Assembly (NCBI GenBank): GCA_028821635.1
Contig: JAPPDO010000125.1
Span: 1-12,688, forward strand
From: Ekhidna sp.
GTDB taxonomy: Bacteria > Bacteroidota > Bacteroidia > Cytophagales > Cyclobacteriaceae
DNA: 12,688 nt
Reading direction: 5' to 3'
Shown piece after piece: positions 1-7,758 of the stretch (the first letter of the stretch is position 1; each line of letters begins with the position of its first letter). The translations under genes were made by a program, and so were the position numbers. Below the pieces are notes generated by a model that made no database searches, had not been told where the DNA came from, and saw only the letters and a program-made list of their open reading frames with translations.

Positions 1-128
1 AAAATCAAAGGACAGGGTTAACAGGGAAAATAGAACGCACACGTGCAGACTTGATCAAGTGGATGTTTATCTTTTGGATAGGCCAGCTTGCTGCCTTGCT
101 TGGGTTGTTTAAACTATTTCTCCCATAA
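1..128 (+). CDS. C-terminal end of a small coiled-coil protein with a membrane anchor (partial)
   Basis: Only the last 41 codons are visible; the 5' part lies outside the window and the stop is TAA at 126-128. The peptide has a charged stretch (about GKIERTRADLIKW) followed by a hydrophobic helix of roughly 20 residues (MFIFWIGQLAALLGLFKLFL) and ends one residue later. A charged helix followed by a Lys-Trp boundary and a single C-terminal membrane helix is typical of small bacterial coiled-coil proteins related to DUF1640/CCDC90. These are usually about 80-130 residues with a long heptad region before the anchor; their bacterial role is not well defined. The family assignment rests on this short tail only. 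The gene is convergent with the susCD operon. Confidence 0.55.
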   Translation, partial: NQRTGLTGKIERTRADLIKWMFIFWIGQLAALLGLFKLFLP

Positions 129-536
129 ACTGATTCAAATAACTTATAATCCTTTTAAAGACTATTTCAGAACTTAAAGCTTGTGGGGGATGAATGTAAA
201 TAAAGCATTTTATCAGCCATGATATGGCTAATTCCAACTGCGAATATAATCCATTAATTGAACCGGTTCAGATTCAGTATTCCCCTTTAAATTACTCTTC
301 TTCATGAAGGACTTTATTATACCTAATGACCTAAATATTCCTTTATTTTTCTTTAAAACCACCCTAAAATTCAAAACTTATGAGCCGAATTAAAATGTTC
401 TTTTCAATTCAAATAGATTTTTATTACTGTTGTTAAATTTTTTCTGCCTCAGTATTTATTATAAGTCAGAGCATTTTTTAAGCAAAAAAGGGGCATTTTG
501 CCCCTTTTTTGTTAAGACCATGATAATGCTATAAAA
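129..536. other. AT-rich intergenic region between convergent genes
   Basis: This stretch of about 400 bases lies between the stop of the left-edge gene (+) and the stop of susD (-). It holds no convincing gene; the longest start-to-stop frame noticed is a 29-codon frame at 304-393 with unremarkable composition. Recognisable items are a small hairpin (AGCCAT-GAT-ATGGCT, 215-229) without a U-run, a perfect 12-bp palindrome at 259-270, and the strong terminator at 484-510. Confidence 0.7.
484..510. terminator. Bidirectional intrinsic terminator ending the susCD operon
   Basis: A perfect 11-bp stem (AAAAAAGGGGC pairing with GCCCCTTTTTT) encloses a 5-base loop (ATTTT). The GC core is followed by a run of six T on either strand, so it can work in both directions. 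It lies 26 bp past the susD stop. It is also the only strong terminator seen for the + strand gene ending at 128, although it is about 355 bp away from that stop. Confidence 0.92.
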
Positions 537-1967
537 TTAAAAACCAGGATTTTGTTGTAAGTTGGCATTCAAATCAATTTCCCTTTGTGGAATAGGGTAT
601 ATAATAAGGTTATCACCGGCTGTCAGCCCTACAGGACTTGAACGTTCCACATCAACAGGTACTGAGGTAGTAGTTCTCAATGGAAGAGCCCTTCTAAGAA
701 GATCTAGTCTTCTATGACCTTCAAATGCCAATTCTTTTCTTCGTTCAGTCAAAATCGCAGTAATAAACTCATCTTTTGATGAAAAATCATCAATAGTCCA
801 TTCTGTCAGACCAGCTCTAGTCCTAATAGGATTCATTAAATCTATTGACATTTGATTAATATCATTGAGCTCCGCTAAAGCTTCCGCTCTCGTTAGATAC
901 ATTTCAGAAACTCGAATAAGAGGTGCATCACTAGTACCATTAGTCCCATCATTAAACTTTGTGCTATAAAACCTTTCTGCGCCCCCAAAGTTGGTACCCA
1001 TTTCTCTTAACATGAGCCGCTTGTCTCCCATTTCTTGAAGAAAAGCAGCCTCTAAATCAGCAGCAAACTCGGCATCACCACGACCTCCGTCATTGACTCC
1101 TTCATAGTACAAATCATATGAATTACCTTGCTGTGCATTGTTAGCAGTATTATCAACTGAAGTGTTCTCGATAGTAAAAATGAGTTCGGAATTTACTGTG
1201 TTATAAAAAGTATAATCTGCCGCAATAGTGTGTACCTCTGAAGTAATTACAGTGTTAGCTAATTCTGCCGCTTCCTGCCATTCACCTCGATACAGTCTTA
1301 TTCTCGCAAGTAACGCTGTCGCGGCTAGTGAAGAAGCTCTACCTTGTTGGATTTCATTCGGTAATAAGTCAATGGCTTCGTTCAAATCATCTATTATCTG
1401 ATTATGTACTTCTGTTAAGGTGCTTCTTTCAAGAAGAATAACCTCGCCTGAAAAGGGCTCCAGATAAAGGGGAACGGCCAGATTAGATCCGCTACTAACA
1501 CCGAAAGGCTGAGCATACATATTACATAATTGAAAATAAGATATTGCTCTCAAAAAATAGGCTTCACCTTTTAATTGGTCAATCTCATCTTCACTAGCAT
1601 CTGAAATAGCATCTGCATTTGCTATAATTGAATTAGCTCCTAATATTACCTCATAATTCTCTCGCCATGCGTTCGTTACAACATTAGTATTGTTTGCATT
1701 CTGCTGATAGTTATTCATGGCCTGTAAATCAGGAAATGAACCTGAAAAATTTACATTATCCGCCATGTATTCATCAATAAGCTGAATCATCCCGCCGAAG
1801 GATTCTGCATCTTGTAGCAAATTATAGGTGCCAATTAACACTCCTTGTGCTGTTGCAATATCCCCAAAAGCCAATTCATCAGATATAGATTGCTCGGGGA
1901 CTAGTTCTAGCTTATCTTCACAAGAGAAAAAACTAAATAATCCTATTAATAAAATATATTTTTTCAT
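537..1967 (-). CDS. SusD/RagB-family outer-membrane nutrient-binding lipoprotein
   Basis: This 476-residue protein is the surface-exposed substrate-binding lid that pairs with the SusC-type transporter encoded just upstream. The N-terminus is a lipoprotein signal with Cys16 in FFSC, followed by acidic residues (EDK) that fit the Bacteroidota surface-export signal. Family features are the W..NY..I..AN segment (101-117), the GEAYFLRAISYFQL helix (134-147), TPR-like helices around 213-237 (LAATALLARIRLYRGEW), the C-terminal RVSEMYLTRAEALAEL stretch, RRKELAFEGHRRLDLLR, and the closing NPGF. The length is at the short end of the usual range of about 450-600. The start is ATG at 1965-1967 in an A-rich context, 23 bp after the susC stop, so the genes are almost certainly cotranscribed. 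The ligand cannot be told from sequence alone, and no glycoside hydrolase, peptidase or sulfatase is nearby to hint at it. Confidence 0.95.
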   Translation of the reverse strand: MKKYILLIGLFSFFSCEDKLELVPEQSISDELAFGDIATAQGVLIGTYNLLQDAESFGGMIQLIDEYMADNVNFSGSFPDLQAMNNYQQNANNTNVVTNAWRENYEVILGANSIIANADAISDASEDEIDQLKGEAYFLRAISYFQLCNMYAQPFGVSSGSNLAVPLYLEPFSGEVILLERSTLTEVHNQIIDDLNEAIDLLPNEIQQGRASSLAATALLARIRLYRGEWQEAAELANTVITSEVHTIAADYTFYNTVNSELIFTIENTSVDNTANNAQQGNSYDLYYEGVNDGGRGDAEFAADLEAAFLQEMGDKRLMLREMGTNFGGAERFYSTKFNDGTNGTSDAPLIRVSEMYLTRAEALAELNDINQMSIDLMNPIRTRAGLTEWTIDDFSSKDEFITAILTERRKELAFEGHRRLDLLRRALPLRTTTSVPVDVERSSPVGLTAGDNLIIYPIPQREIDLNANLQQNPGF

Positions 1968-1990
1968 TTTGATCTATTTTTTTATCTAAA

Positions 1991-4981
1991 TTAAAATCCT
2001 AATTGAACTCCTACTGTCCATGATTTCGTTTGAGGAGAAGTAAAAAAACTTTCGCCTTGAGCACTACCAGTTTCTAATCCTTGAGCGTTCACTTCAGGAT
2101 CGATCCCAATATCATATAAATCGCTCCATAAAGTAGCTAAATTTTGTCCAGAGACATAAATTCTTGCACTTTGAAGGATTTTAGTTTGATCTAGAACTGA
2201 CTTAGGAATTTGATAACCTAAAGTAATATTTCTCAATCTTACAAAACTTGCATCATAAATATGACGAGAGGATTCATTATCCCAAAACCCTAAGAATTCA
2301 CTATCCAATGCAGGCGCATACGCATTATCTCCAGGATTTTGCCAATAATTAAGCACTGAAGTTAAGTTATTAAAATTATTTATGCCTGCTATATTTTCAT
2401 TAAATTCATTATCTGCAATGTATGCGCTACTACCACTTACGAAACTAAATAAAATCCTAAGAGATAGAGACCTTTTCCAACTAAAAGTGTTAGTAAGTCC
2501 ACCTGAAAAATCAGGCAAAGCAGTACCTACGTATGCTCTTGGAGCTTGTCTTACGTCATTTATGGGATTTCCATCTTCACCAACCCATTCCGGGTCACCA
2601 GTTTGAGGATTAATACCAATGTATTGAGGAACATAAAATTCTTGTGCTGTTCTACCAACCACAGCTCTTGATGTCCCAAAACCAGCTAGGGCAATAAATT
2701 CATTATCAAACTCATCTTTAGCTGCGTCTGGCAAGCTTTTTACCTCATTATTTAGTGTACTAACGTTTCCTGAAACCGACCAATTAAAATCTCCAACAGT
2801 AATAACATCAGCATTTAACGAAATATCAAGACCATTAGTACTTTGTTTCCCAACATTTGCATTTCTGCTAACAAATCCAGTTGTGGCTGGTAGTGGAGAT
2901 GCAAGCAATAAACCTTCAGTATCTTTTATCCAATAATCTGCATCTAAACTAATTCGGTCATTAAAGAATGCTAAACTAATGCCAATGTTTGTTTGGACAG
3001 TAGTTTCCCAAGTTAGATTCGGATTAGCAGGTTGAATGAGTTCTAATCCCGGTGAACCGTTATAATCTCGACCGGCTCCCAACAGTCCTAACGCAGCGAA
3101 GTTGTTGATCCGGTCATTTCCAGTTTCTCCATAGCTTGCAGATAATTTTGCCAATGTCAAAATGTCATTTTCAGGGAAGAAGGCTTCTTCACTGAGTAAC
3201 CAGCCCCCTGAAACTGCCCAGAAAACTCCGAAGCGTTCGTTAGCCCCAAATCGGGAAGATCCATCTCTTCTGATACTTGTTTCGACTATGTATTTATTTG
3301 CAAAATTATAGTTTAATTTTCCAAATAGGGAATACAGAGCCCACTCAGTGGCATCGTCCGCACCGGTACCAATTTCTGATCCAGAAGTAGTGTTGGGAAG
3401 TTGGTCTGAGATAAAATTCGTAGTTTGAACTTCTATATCCTCTCTTCTAGCAGTTTCAAAACTTACTCCTCCTAGCACCGAGACATTATGATTACCAAAT
3501 TCTGTGGTATAATTAATAGTATTTGTAGATACCCACTTATTATCTTGTACTATTTCTTTACCTGCGGAGCCACCTGCATCTAATACCTCTGGAGAACGAG
3601 TCTCGAATTCAGTCTGAATTACATCAACACCCCAGTCAGACCTAATAGCCAAACCTCGTAAAGGAGTCAACTCTGCATATACAATACCGATTGTTCTTCT
3701 TGAGATAAAGTTACTCTGAGCTACTTGCTCTCTTAGAAGAGGATTCCTACCAAAACCAACGGGCTGAAGATTCCCGTCATCATCAACTGGAATGGTACTG
3801 GGGAGATTAAGATAACCAGATGTAAGAGGTGAGAATGTGGAGTTTTCGGCACTAATCCTATCATTTTCTAATCGTGATATGGATAAATTATATCCGAATT
3901 TGAGTATATCATTAGCCTTATGCTCTAAGTTAAACCTACCATTTAATTTATCCAGACTATTTCCAATAACATAAGCATCAGTTTCGTTGTAAGAACCCCC
4001 AAAATAAAATACCGTTTTATCAGTCCCTCCCCGTGCCGACAGTGAATAATTAGAACTTCTTCCTGTACGAGCAACAGCATCTAACCAGTCAAAACCCTCA
4101 TCAGCGATTGTAACTGACGAAGGATCAGAAGCGATCCCAACTCTTATATCATTCCACTGATCTAGACTTAAAGGATCTTTTAAAATTGTGGGATTATTCC
4201 ATGATGTGTTATAATCAAACGTAAACTTTGTTTTTGAGCCATAAGAACCTTTTTTTGTTGTTATCAATATAACACCGTTTGCACCTCTTGACCCATACAA
4301 GGCAGTAGCAGATGCGTCCTTTAAGATGGATACTGATGCAATATCCGCCGGATTCAAGTCAAAGAGTGGATTTAGTTGTGTTGCTCCTAAAGCATTCGAA
4401 TAACCCTCTGTACCCCCAGATGCATCATTAAGGGGCACCCCATCAACTACAAATAATGGTTGGTTGCCAGCATTAATTGAAGTTGTTCCCCTAATTCTTA
4501 TAACCTGAGATGCTCCCAAAATACCCGACGAACCATTAACTTGAACACCCGCTGCCTGTCCTTGCAAAGCTTCTTGCGGAGTAAGAATTGGAAAGCCTTC
4601 GAATGCATCGCTTTCTACGGTCTCTACTTGCTGTACTGTGAGTTTATCCGAGTCCGATCCATAAGCAGTAACAATTACCTCCTGAAGCTCCAGTGCTCCG
4701 CCCATTGTGATATCAATGGCAGTTCTAGAGCCTACTTCGACTTCCTGCGTCTCAAACCCGACGTAGGAGAAAACCAGCGTCGCTCCATCATCCACTGATA
4801 AGCGATAATCACCGTCTAAATCCGTCTGGGTACCTGTCGTTGTGCCTTTTATCACAACGTTTACACCCGGTAAGGGTTCACCTGTGTCATCAGTGATCTT
4901 ACCGGATACCGTTCTTTGTGCCACCACATCAAAAAGAATAGACGTAATGAGCACAAAACTTAATAGTAAAATTCTCTTCAT
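1991..4981 (-). CDS. SusC/RagA-family TonB-dependent outer-membrane transporter
   Basis: This 996-residue barrel imports the substrate captured by the SusD partner, driven by TonB. A Sec signal peptide (MKRILLLSFVLITSILFDVVAQ) precedes a carboxypeptidase-regulatory-like domain (about 23-95, with GEPLPGVNVVIKGTTTGT and FSYVGFETQ). The plug domain (about 100-250) carries the family hallmarks QPLFVVDGVPL (175-184) and SVSILKDASATALYGSRGANGVI. The rest is the beta barrel, ending in SWTVGVQLGF with a terminal aromatic. There is no N-terminal secretin/STN domain, so it is not the type that signals to an anti-sigma factor. The frame also opens at a TTG at 4999, but ATG at 4979-4981 starts exactly at a normal signal peptide and is preferred. 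Length and motifs indicate an intact gene. The substrate is unknown. Confidence 0.95.
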   Translation of the reverse strand: MKRILLLSFVLITSILFDVVAQRTVSGKITDDTGEPLPGVNVVIKGTTTGTQTDLDGDYRLSVDDGATLVFSYVGFETQEVEVGSRTAIDITMGGALELQEVIVTAYGSDSDKLTVQQVETVESDAFEGFPILTPQEALQGQAAGVQVNGSSGILGASQVIRIRGTTSINAGNQPLFVVDGVPLNDASGGTEGYSNALGATQLNPLFDLNPADIASVSILKDASATALYGSRGANGVILITTKKGSYGSKTKFTFDYNTSWNNPTILKDPLSLDQWNDIRVGIASDPSSVTIADEGFDWLDAVARTGRSSNYSLSARGGTDKTVFYFGGSYNETDAYVIGNSLDKLNGRFNLEHKANDILKFGYNLSISRLENDRISAENSTFSPLTSGYLNLPSTIPVDDDGNLQPVGFGRNPLLREQVAQSNFISRRTIGIVYAELTPLRGLAIRSDWGVDVIQTEFETRSPEVLDAGGSAGKEIVQDNKWVSTNTINYTTEFGNHNVSVLGGVSFETARREDIEVQTTNFISDQLPNTTSGSEIGTGADDATEWALYSLFGKLNYNFANKYIVETSIRRDGSSRFGANERFGVFWAVSGGWLLSEEAFFPENDILTLAKLSASYGETGNDRINNFAALGLLGAGRDYNGSPGLELIQPANPNLTWETTVQTNIGISLAFFNDRISLDADYWIKDTEGLLLASPLPATTGFVSRNANVGKQSTNGLDISLNADVITVGDFNWSVSGNVSTLNNEVKSLPDAAKDEFDNEFIALAGFGTSRAVVGRTAQEFYVPQYIGINPQTGDPEWVGEDGNPINDVRQAPRAYVGTALPDFSGGLTNTFSWKRSLSLRILFSFVSGSSAYIADNEFNENIAGINNFNNLTSVLNYWQNPGDNAYAPALDSEFLGFWDNESSRHIYDASFVRLRNITLGYQIPKSVLDQTKILQSARIYVSGQNLATLWSDLYDIGIDPEVNAQGLETGSAQGESFFTSPQTKSWTVGVQLGF

Positions 4982-5020
4982 ATTTACTTTTTTGTACAAT
5001 AATTAAATTATCAATATCTG

Positions 5021-5052
5021 CAAGGTAGTGTATGTTAAGATTATTTAACAAA
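5021..5052 (-). promoter_or_regulatory. Possible susC promoter (weak match)
   Basis: Read on the minus strand, a TTTG (5049-5052) is followed after 21 bp by TACCTTG (5021-5027). This resembles the Bacteroidota -33 TTTG / -7 TAnnTTTG pattern but lacks one T in the -7 box. It would give a leader of about 30-35 bases before the susC ATG. Three TTAA words spaced about one helical turn apart overlap the spacer and the -33 box. No better match was seen in the gap 4982-5269. Confidence 0.3.
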
Positions 5053-5269
5053 TAGTTAACTTGAGCATAATATTAATTGAAAACTGACAGAATCACTGGA
5101 AAATTACTCATCATCAGAAATTAAAAAATGAAAAAACAAATTTTATTTTGCTTTTAAAGATTTTGATTTAAATAAATTCTGATTAATTATTTTGTAATTT
5201 AGAATGATTATAAATAGTGTTCGCCTAAACTCAAGACTGATTGAATAAAATTTATGAATTTTAACTGAC

Positions 5270-7195
5270 TTATTCAATGACACGAAATTCGATTCGTCGG
5301 TTAGATTGCCGATCTTTCTCTGAATTATTTGGGATAAGCGGAGATGAAGAACCAAAGCCCTTGTATGCTACACGCCTTTTATTAATTCCTTTACTTATTA
5401 TGGCTTTGTAGACTGCCTCTGCTCTTTTCTCTGAAAGGCCCAAGTTATAAGCAACTCCGCCCACATCGTCAGTGTGGCCTTCTATCATAAAATTGATAGT
5501 TGGATTCTCTTTTAACAGCGATACGGCATTTTCTATTTCAACGTCTGATTTTTCGTCCAAACTGTAAGAGTTTGTTTCAAAATATATGTTGTTAAGCACC
5601 AGACTTTTTCCAGCCTCTATGGCAGAGAGTTGTATAGTCAAAGAATCTGATTCCTCTTTGCCTGTGGTGAAACTAAAATCTTGGTACAGGTATCCTTTTT
5701 TCTTTACGTATCCCCCGAGTTGTTTATTAACGGGCAATACCATATAAAATTCTCCTGTCAGCGAGTCGGAGGCGTTTTCGTAAAGAACCTTAGAAGAGTT
5801 TAAGTCATATACCAGGATTGAGGCTCTGAGAGGGCTCTTATCTTTTTCACTGAGAACAATTCCTTTAATGTAAGAAGACTTTGCAGGCTGAGTAGAGGCG
5901 GGTATTGTGAAACTTACGATCCTGCTGTCCAAAATCTCCCTTCCTTTTTGTATCTCTTTGGCAAATAATCCTTTCGTTCCATCTGAACTCACCAAAAGAG
6001 CTACTTCATCTCTGAAACTGTTAATCGGATAACCAAGGTTAGCGGGCTGCAACCAAGAGCTATCTGTCTTTTCTGTTTGAAAAAGATCGAATCCTCCCAT
6101 CCCCGGGTAGCCATTAGACGAAAAAAAGAGTGATATTCCATTAAAATGAATGAACGGGGTTGTCTCATCTTTGAATGTGTTGATTTCTGCTCCTAGGTTT
6201 TCAGGTTCATTCCATTGACCCTCCTCTCGCTCAGTGGCCCATATATCTCTCCCTCCATACCCTCCAGGCCGGTTGGAGACAAAATACAATGTGTTCCCGT
6301 CAGCAGATAATGAGGGTTGGGATTCCCAATACTTTGAGTTCACGGTTTTCCCCAAGTTCATGGGTTTAGACCAATCATCACCCGTTTTTCTGGTAATAAA
6401 TAAATCACAACTGCCGAAAGAGTCTCGACGGTCGCACGCAGTAAATATCATGGTACGCCCGTCGGCAGATACCGTGCTGGCACCTTCATTCAGTGGAGTG
6501 TTTATTCTTGATGAAATAGATGCTGCCTTAGACCATTTTCCGTCATGCTTATAACTTACGACTATATCCTCGTTGTCCGCCGCAAAGTTGCGCTTCGTAT
6601 AGATGAGTGTCTGCTGATCCACAGTCATTGTGGGCAAATACTGTAGGTCAAAGGCATTTACTTCATCTGGCAGCTCTTCAATTTTGACGGTATCCGGATT
6701 ATTTATCTGGCTTAAAGCAAAATCCTGACTTTTTAAGAGAAGTTGGATGTCTTTATCAACTTTTCTTTCAGGCACACTTCTCAAAAACTTTTCTAAATAA
6801 TCAATTGATTGGCTGTAATGGCCTCTATCAAAAGCCATAAAGGCCATCTTCTCTAAAATGGATAAGGCAGGCGTTGATGATACTTTAAGGTATTGTCTAA
6901 ACTTTGCGTACATGGAGTCTATCTGACCAAGTGCATTATAGAGGCTTCCCATTCTGATAAAAGCTTCTGAAAAGGCACTGTCCACTGTGCCTGCCTCCTC
7001 TAAAAATGAGATTGCTGTTTGAAAATCCCGCTCTTTATACTTTTTATCCGCTTTTTCGTAAAGCCTAATCGCTTTCCTGTTGGAAGTTGAAAGTTTCTGA
7101 GAAAGAACGAAAAAGGAAATCGTTACTAAGAGCAAGCTGAGAGCCAGTCTCAAGGCACATGGATATACTTGTGTGTTTGGAGCGATAATTTCCAT
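5270..7195 (-). CDS. PorE-like TPR / PD40 beta-propeller / OmpA-domain envelope protein
   Basis: With the ATG at 7195 the protein has 641 residues: a signal peptide (LRLALSLLLVTISFFVLSQ, 15-33), TPR-like helices (about 38-150), a PD40 beta-propeller (about 185-430, repeats with LSADGNTLYFVSNRPGG and GGFDLF), a carboxypeptidase-regulatory-like domain (about 441-515) and an OmpA C-terminal domain (about 530-641). The OmpA domain keeps the peptidoglycan-binding pair Asp576 and Arg591, 15 residues apart. TPR, propeller, CRD and OmpA in this order is the architecture of PorE, which anchors the type IX secretion apparatus to the cell wall. PorE is a lipoprotein, whereas no lipobox is seen here, so this may be a paralogue. 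The ATG start overlaps queE by 46 bp. A TTG at 7153 would overlap only the queE stop and start exactly at the signal peptide (627 residues); the choice is open, and ATG is given because of its A-rich upstream context. Confidence 0.85.
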   Translation of the reverse strand: MEIIAPNTQVYPCALRLALSLLLVTISFFVLSQKLSTSNRKAIRLYEKADKKYKERDFQTAISFLEEAGTVDSAFSEAFIRMGSLYNALGQIDSMYAKFRQYLKVSSTPALSILEKMAFMAFDRGHYSQSIDYLEKFLRSVPERKVDKDIQLLLKSQDFALSQINNPDTVKIEELPDEVNAFDLQYLPTMTVDQQTLIYTKRNFAADNEDIVVSYKHDGKWSKAASISSRINTPLNEGASTVSADGRTMIFTACDRRDSFGSCDLFITRKTGDDWSKPMNLGKTVNSKYWESQPSLSADGNTLYFVSNRPGGYGGRDIWATEREEGQWNEPENLGAEINTFKDETTPFIHFNGISLFFSSNGYPGMGGFDLFQTEKTDSSWLQPANLGYPINSFRDEVALLVSSDGTKGLFAKEIQKGREILDSRIVSFTIPASTQPAKSSYIKGIVLSEKDKSPLRASILVYDLNSSKVLYENASDSLTGEFYMVLPVNKQLGGYVKKKGYLYQDFSFTTGKEESDSLTIQLSAIEAGKSLVLNNIYFETNSYSLDEKSDVEIENAVSLLKENPTINFMIEGHTDDVGGVAYNLGLSEKRAEAVYKAIISKGINKRRVAYKGFGSSSPLIPNNSEKDRQSNRRIEFRVIE

Positions 7196-7758
7196 TTTGG
7201 ATTTTTCTTGAGATAATCAACAATCAAAGGTGTCACTTCTTTTTTTTTTGACCATTCCGGCTGTAGATATAGCAACGACTTCGGATTCATTTCAATCGCA
7301 TGCTTCTCCGCCCATTTGAAGTCACTTTTGTTATAAATGACTACTTTTAGCTCATCTGCATTATCATAAAATTCTTGCAAGGATGCTTTAAACTTCTTGG
7401 GCGAAAAGCAAACCCAGTTCCATACTCCGGAGAGCTTGTATGCCCCTGAGGTTTCTACATTGGTTTGAATTCCAAACGATTTAAGTAATTGGGTCAGACC
7501 TGATAAGTCGTACATCAAAGGTTCCCCTCCGGTAATCACTGTAAGCTTTGCGCCAGAAGTTCTCGCTTCTTTTACTATATCATTAACATGATGCCAATCA
7601 CATTGTGAAGCATCCCATGATTCTTTTACGTCGCACCAGTGGCAGCCTACATTGCATCCACCCAAACGTATAAAATAGGCAGGCGTACCTGAATAATATC
7701 CTTCCCCCTGAATAGTGTAAAAAGATTCCATCACCGGTAAAAACTCCGGATCACGCAT
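7150..7758 (-). CDS. queE: 7-carboxy-7-deazaguanine synthase (radical SAM)
   Basis: QueE converts 6-carboxy-tetrahydropterin to 7-carboxy-7-deazaguanine, the ring-contraction step of queuosine (and other 7-deazapurine) synthesis in the cytoplasm. At 202 residues it has the compact length usual for the family. It opens with ESFYTIQGEGYYSGTPAYFIRLGGC. The [4Fe-4S] ligands are Cys35, Cys39 and Cys42 (CNVGCHWC, the CxxxCxxC radical SAM motif), followed by D43. The SAM-binding GGEP is at 77-80 and the C-terminal SLQTHKYIHVP is typical. The ATG at 7758 overlaps the folD stop by 8 bp (ATGCGTGA), suggesting translational coupling. A run of ten A in the coding strand (7240-7249, codons SKKK) is a possible slippage site. 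No queC, queD or queF is in the window. Confidence 0.95.
   Translation of the reverse strand: MRDPEFLPVMESFYTIQGEGYYSGTPAYFIRLGGCNVGCHWCDVKESWDASQCDWHHVNDIVKEARTSGAKLTVITGGEPLMYDLSGLTQLLKSFGIQTNVETSGAYKLSGVWNWVCFSPKKFKASLQEFYDNADELKVVIYNKSDFKWAEKHAIEMNPKSLLYLQPEWSKKKEVTPLIVDYLKKNPKWKLSLQTHKYIHVP

Noticed and set aside
215..229. Hairpin AGCCAT-GAT-ATGGCT after the left-edge gene as a terminator
   Set aside because: The stem is only 6 bp and no T-run follows; the strong terminator at 484-510 is a better candidate.
304..393. Possible 29-codon small gene on the plus strand
   Set aside because: It has low-complexity AT-rich composition, no promoter match and no recognisable feature; this length is expected by chance.
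2382..2606. Plus-strand open frame inside susC
   Set aside because: It is antisense to strongly conserved barrel coding sequence; the same applies to plus-strand frames at 4541-4798, 6234-6554, 8219-8428, 8660-8863, 9324-9521 and 11577-11825.
5192..5205. 14-base word TTGTAATTTAGAAT shared with about 12427-12440
   Set aside because: In AT-rich spacers of a 12.7-kb window a match of this length is expected by chance; the flanks do not align.
5241..5277. Inverted repeat TTGAATAA...TTATTCAA at the end of the PorE-like gene as a terminator
   Set aside because: It is AT-only in most pairs, has a 21-base loop and lacks a following U-run on the minus strand.
5143..5355. 70-codon open frame on the minus strand
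   Set aside because: It overlaps the OmpA domain of the PorE-like gene out of frame and runs into AT-rich spacer; there is no domain or signal sequence.
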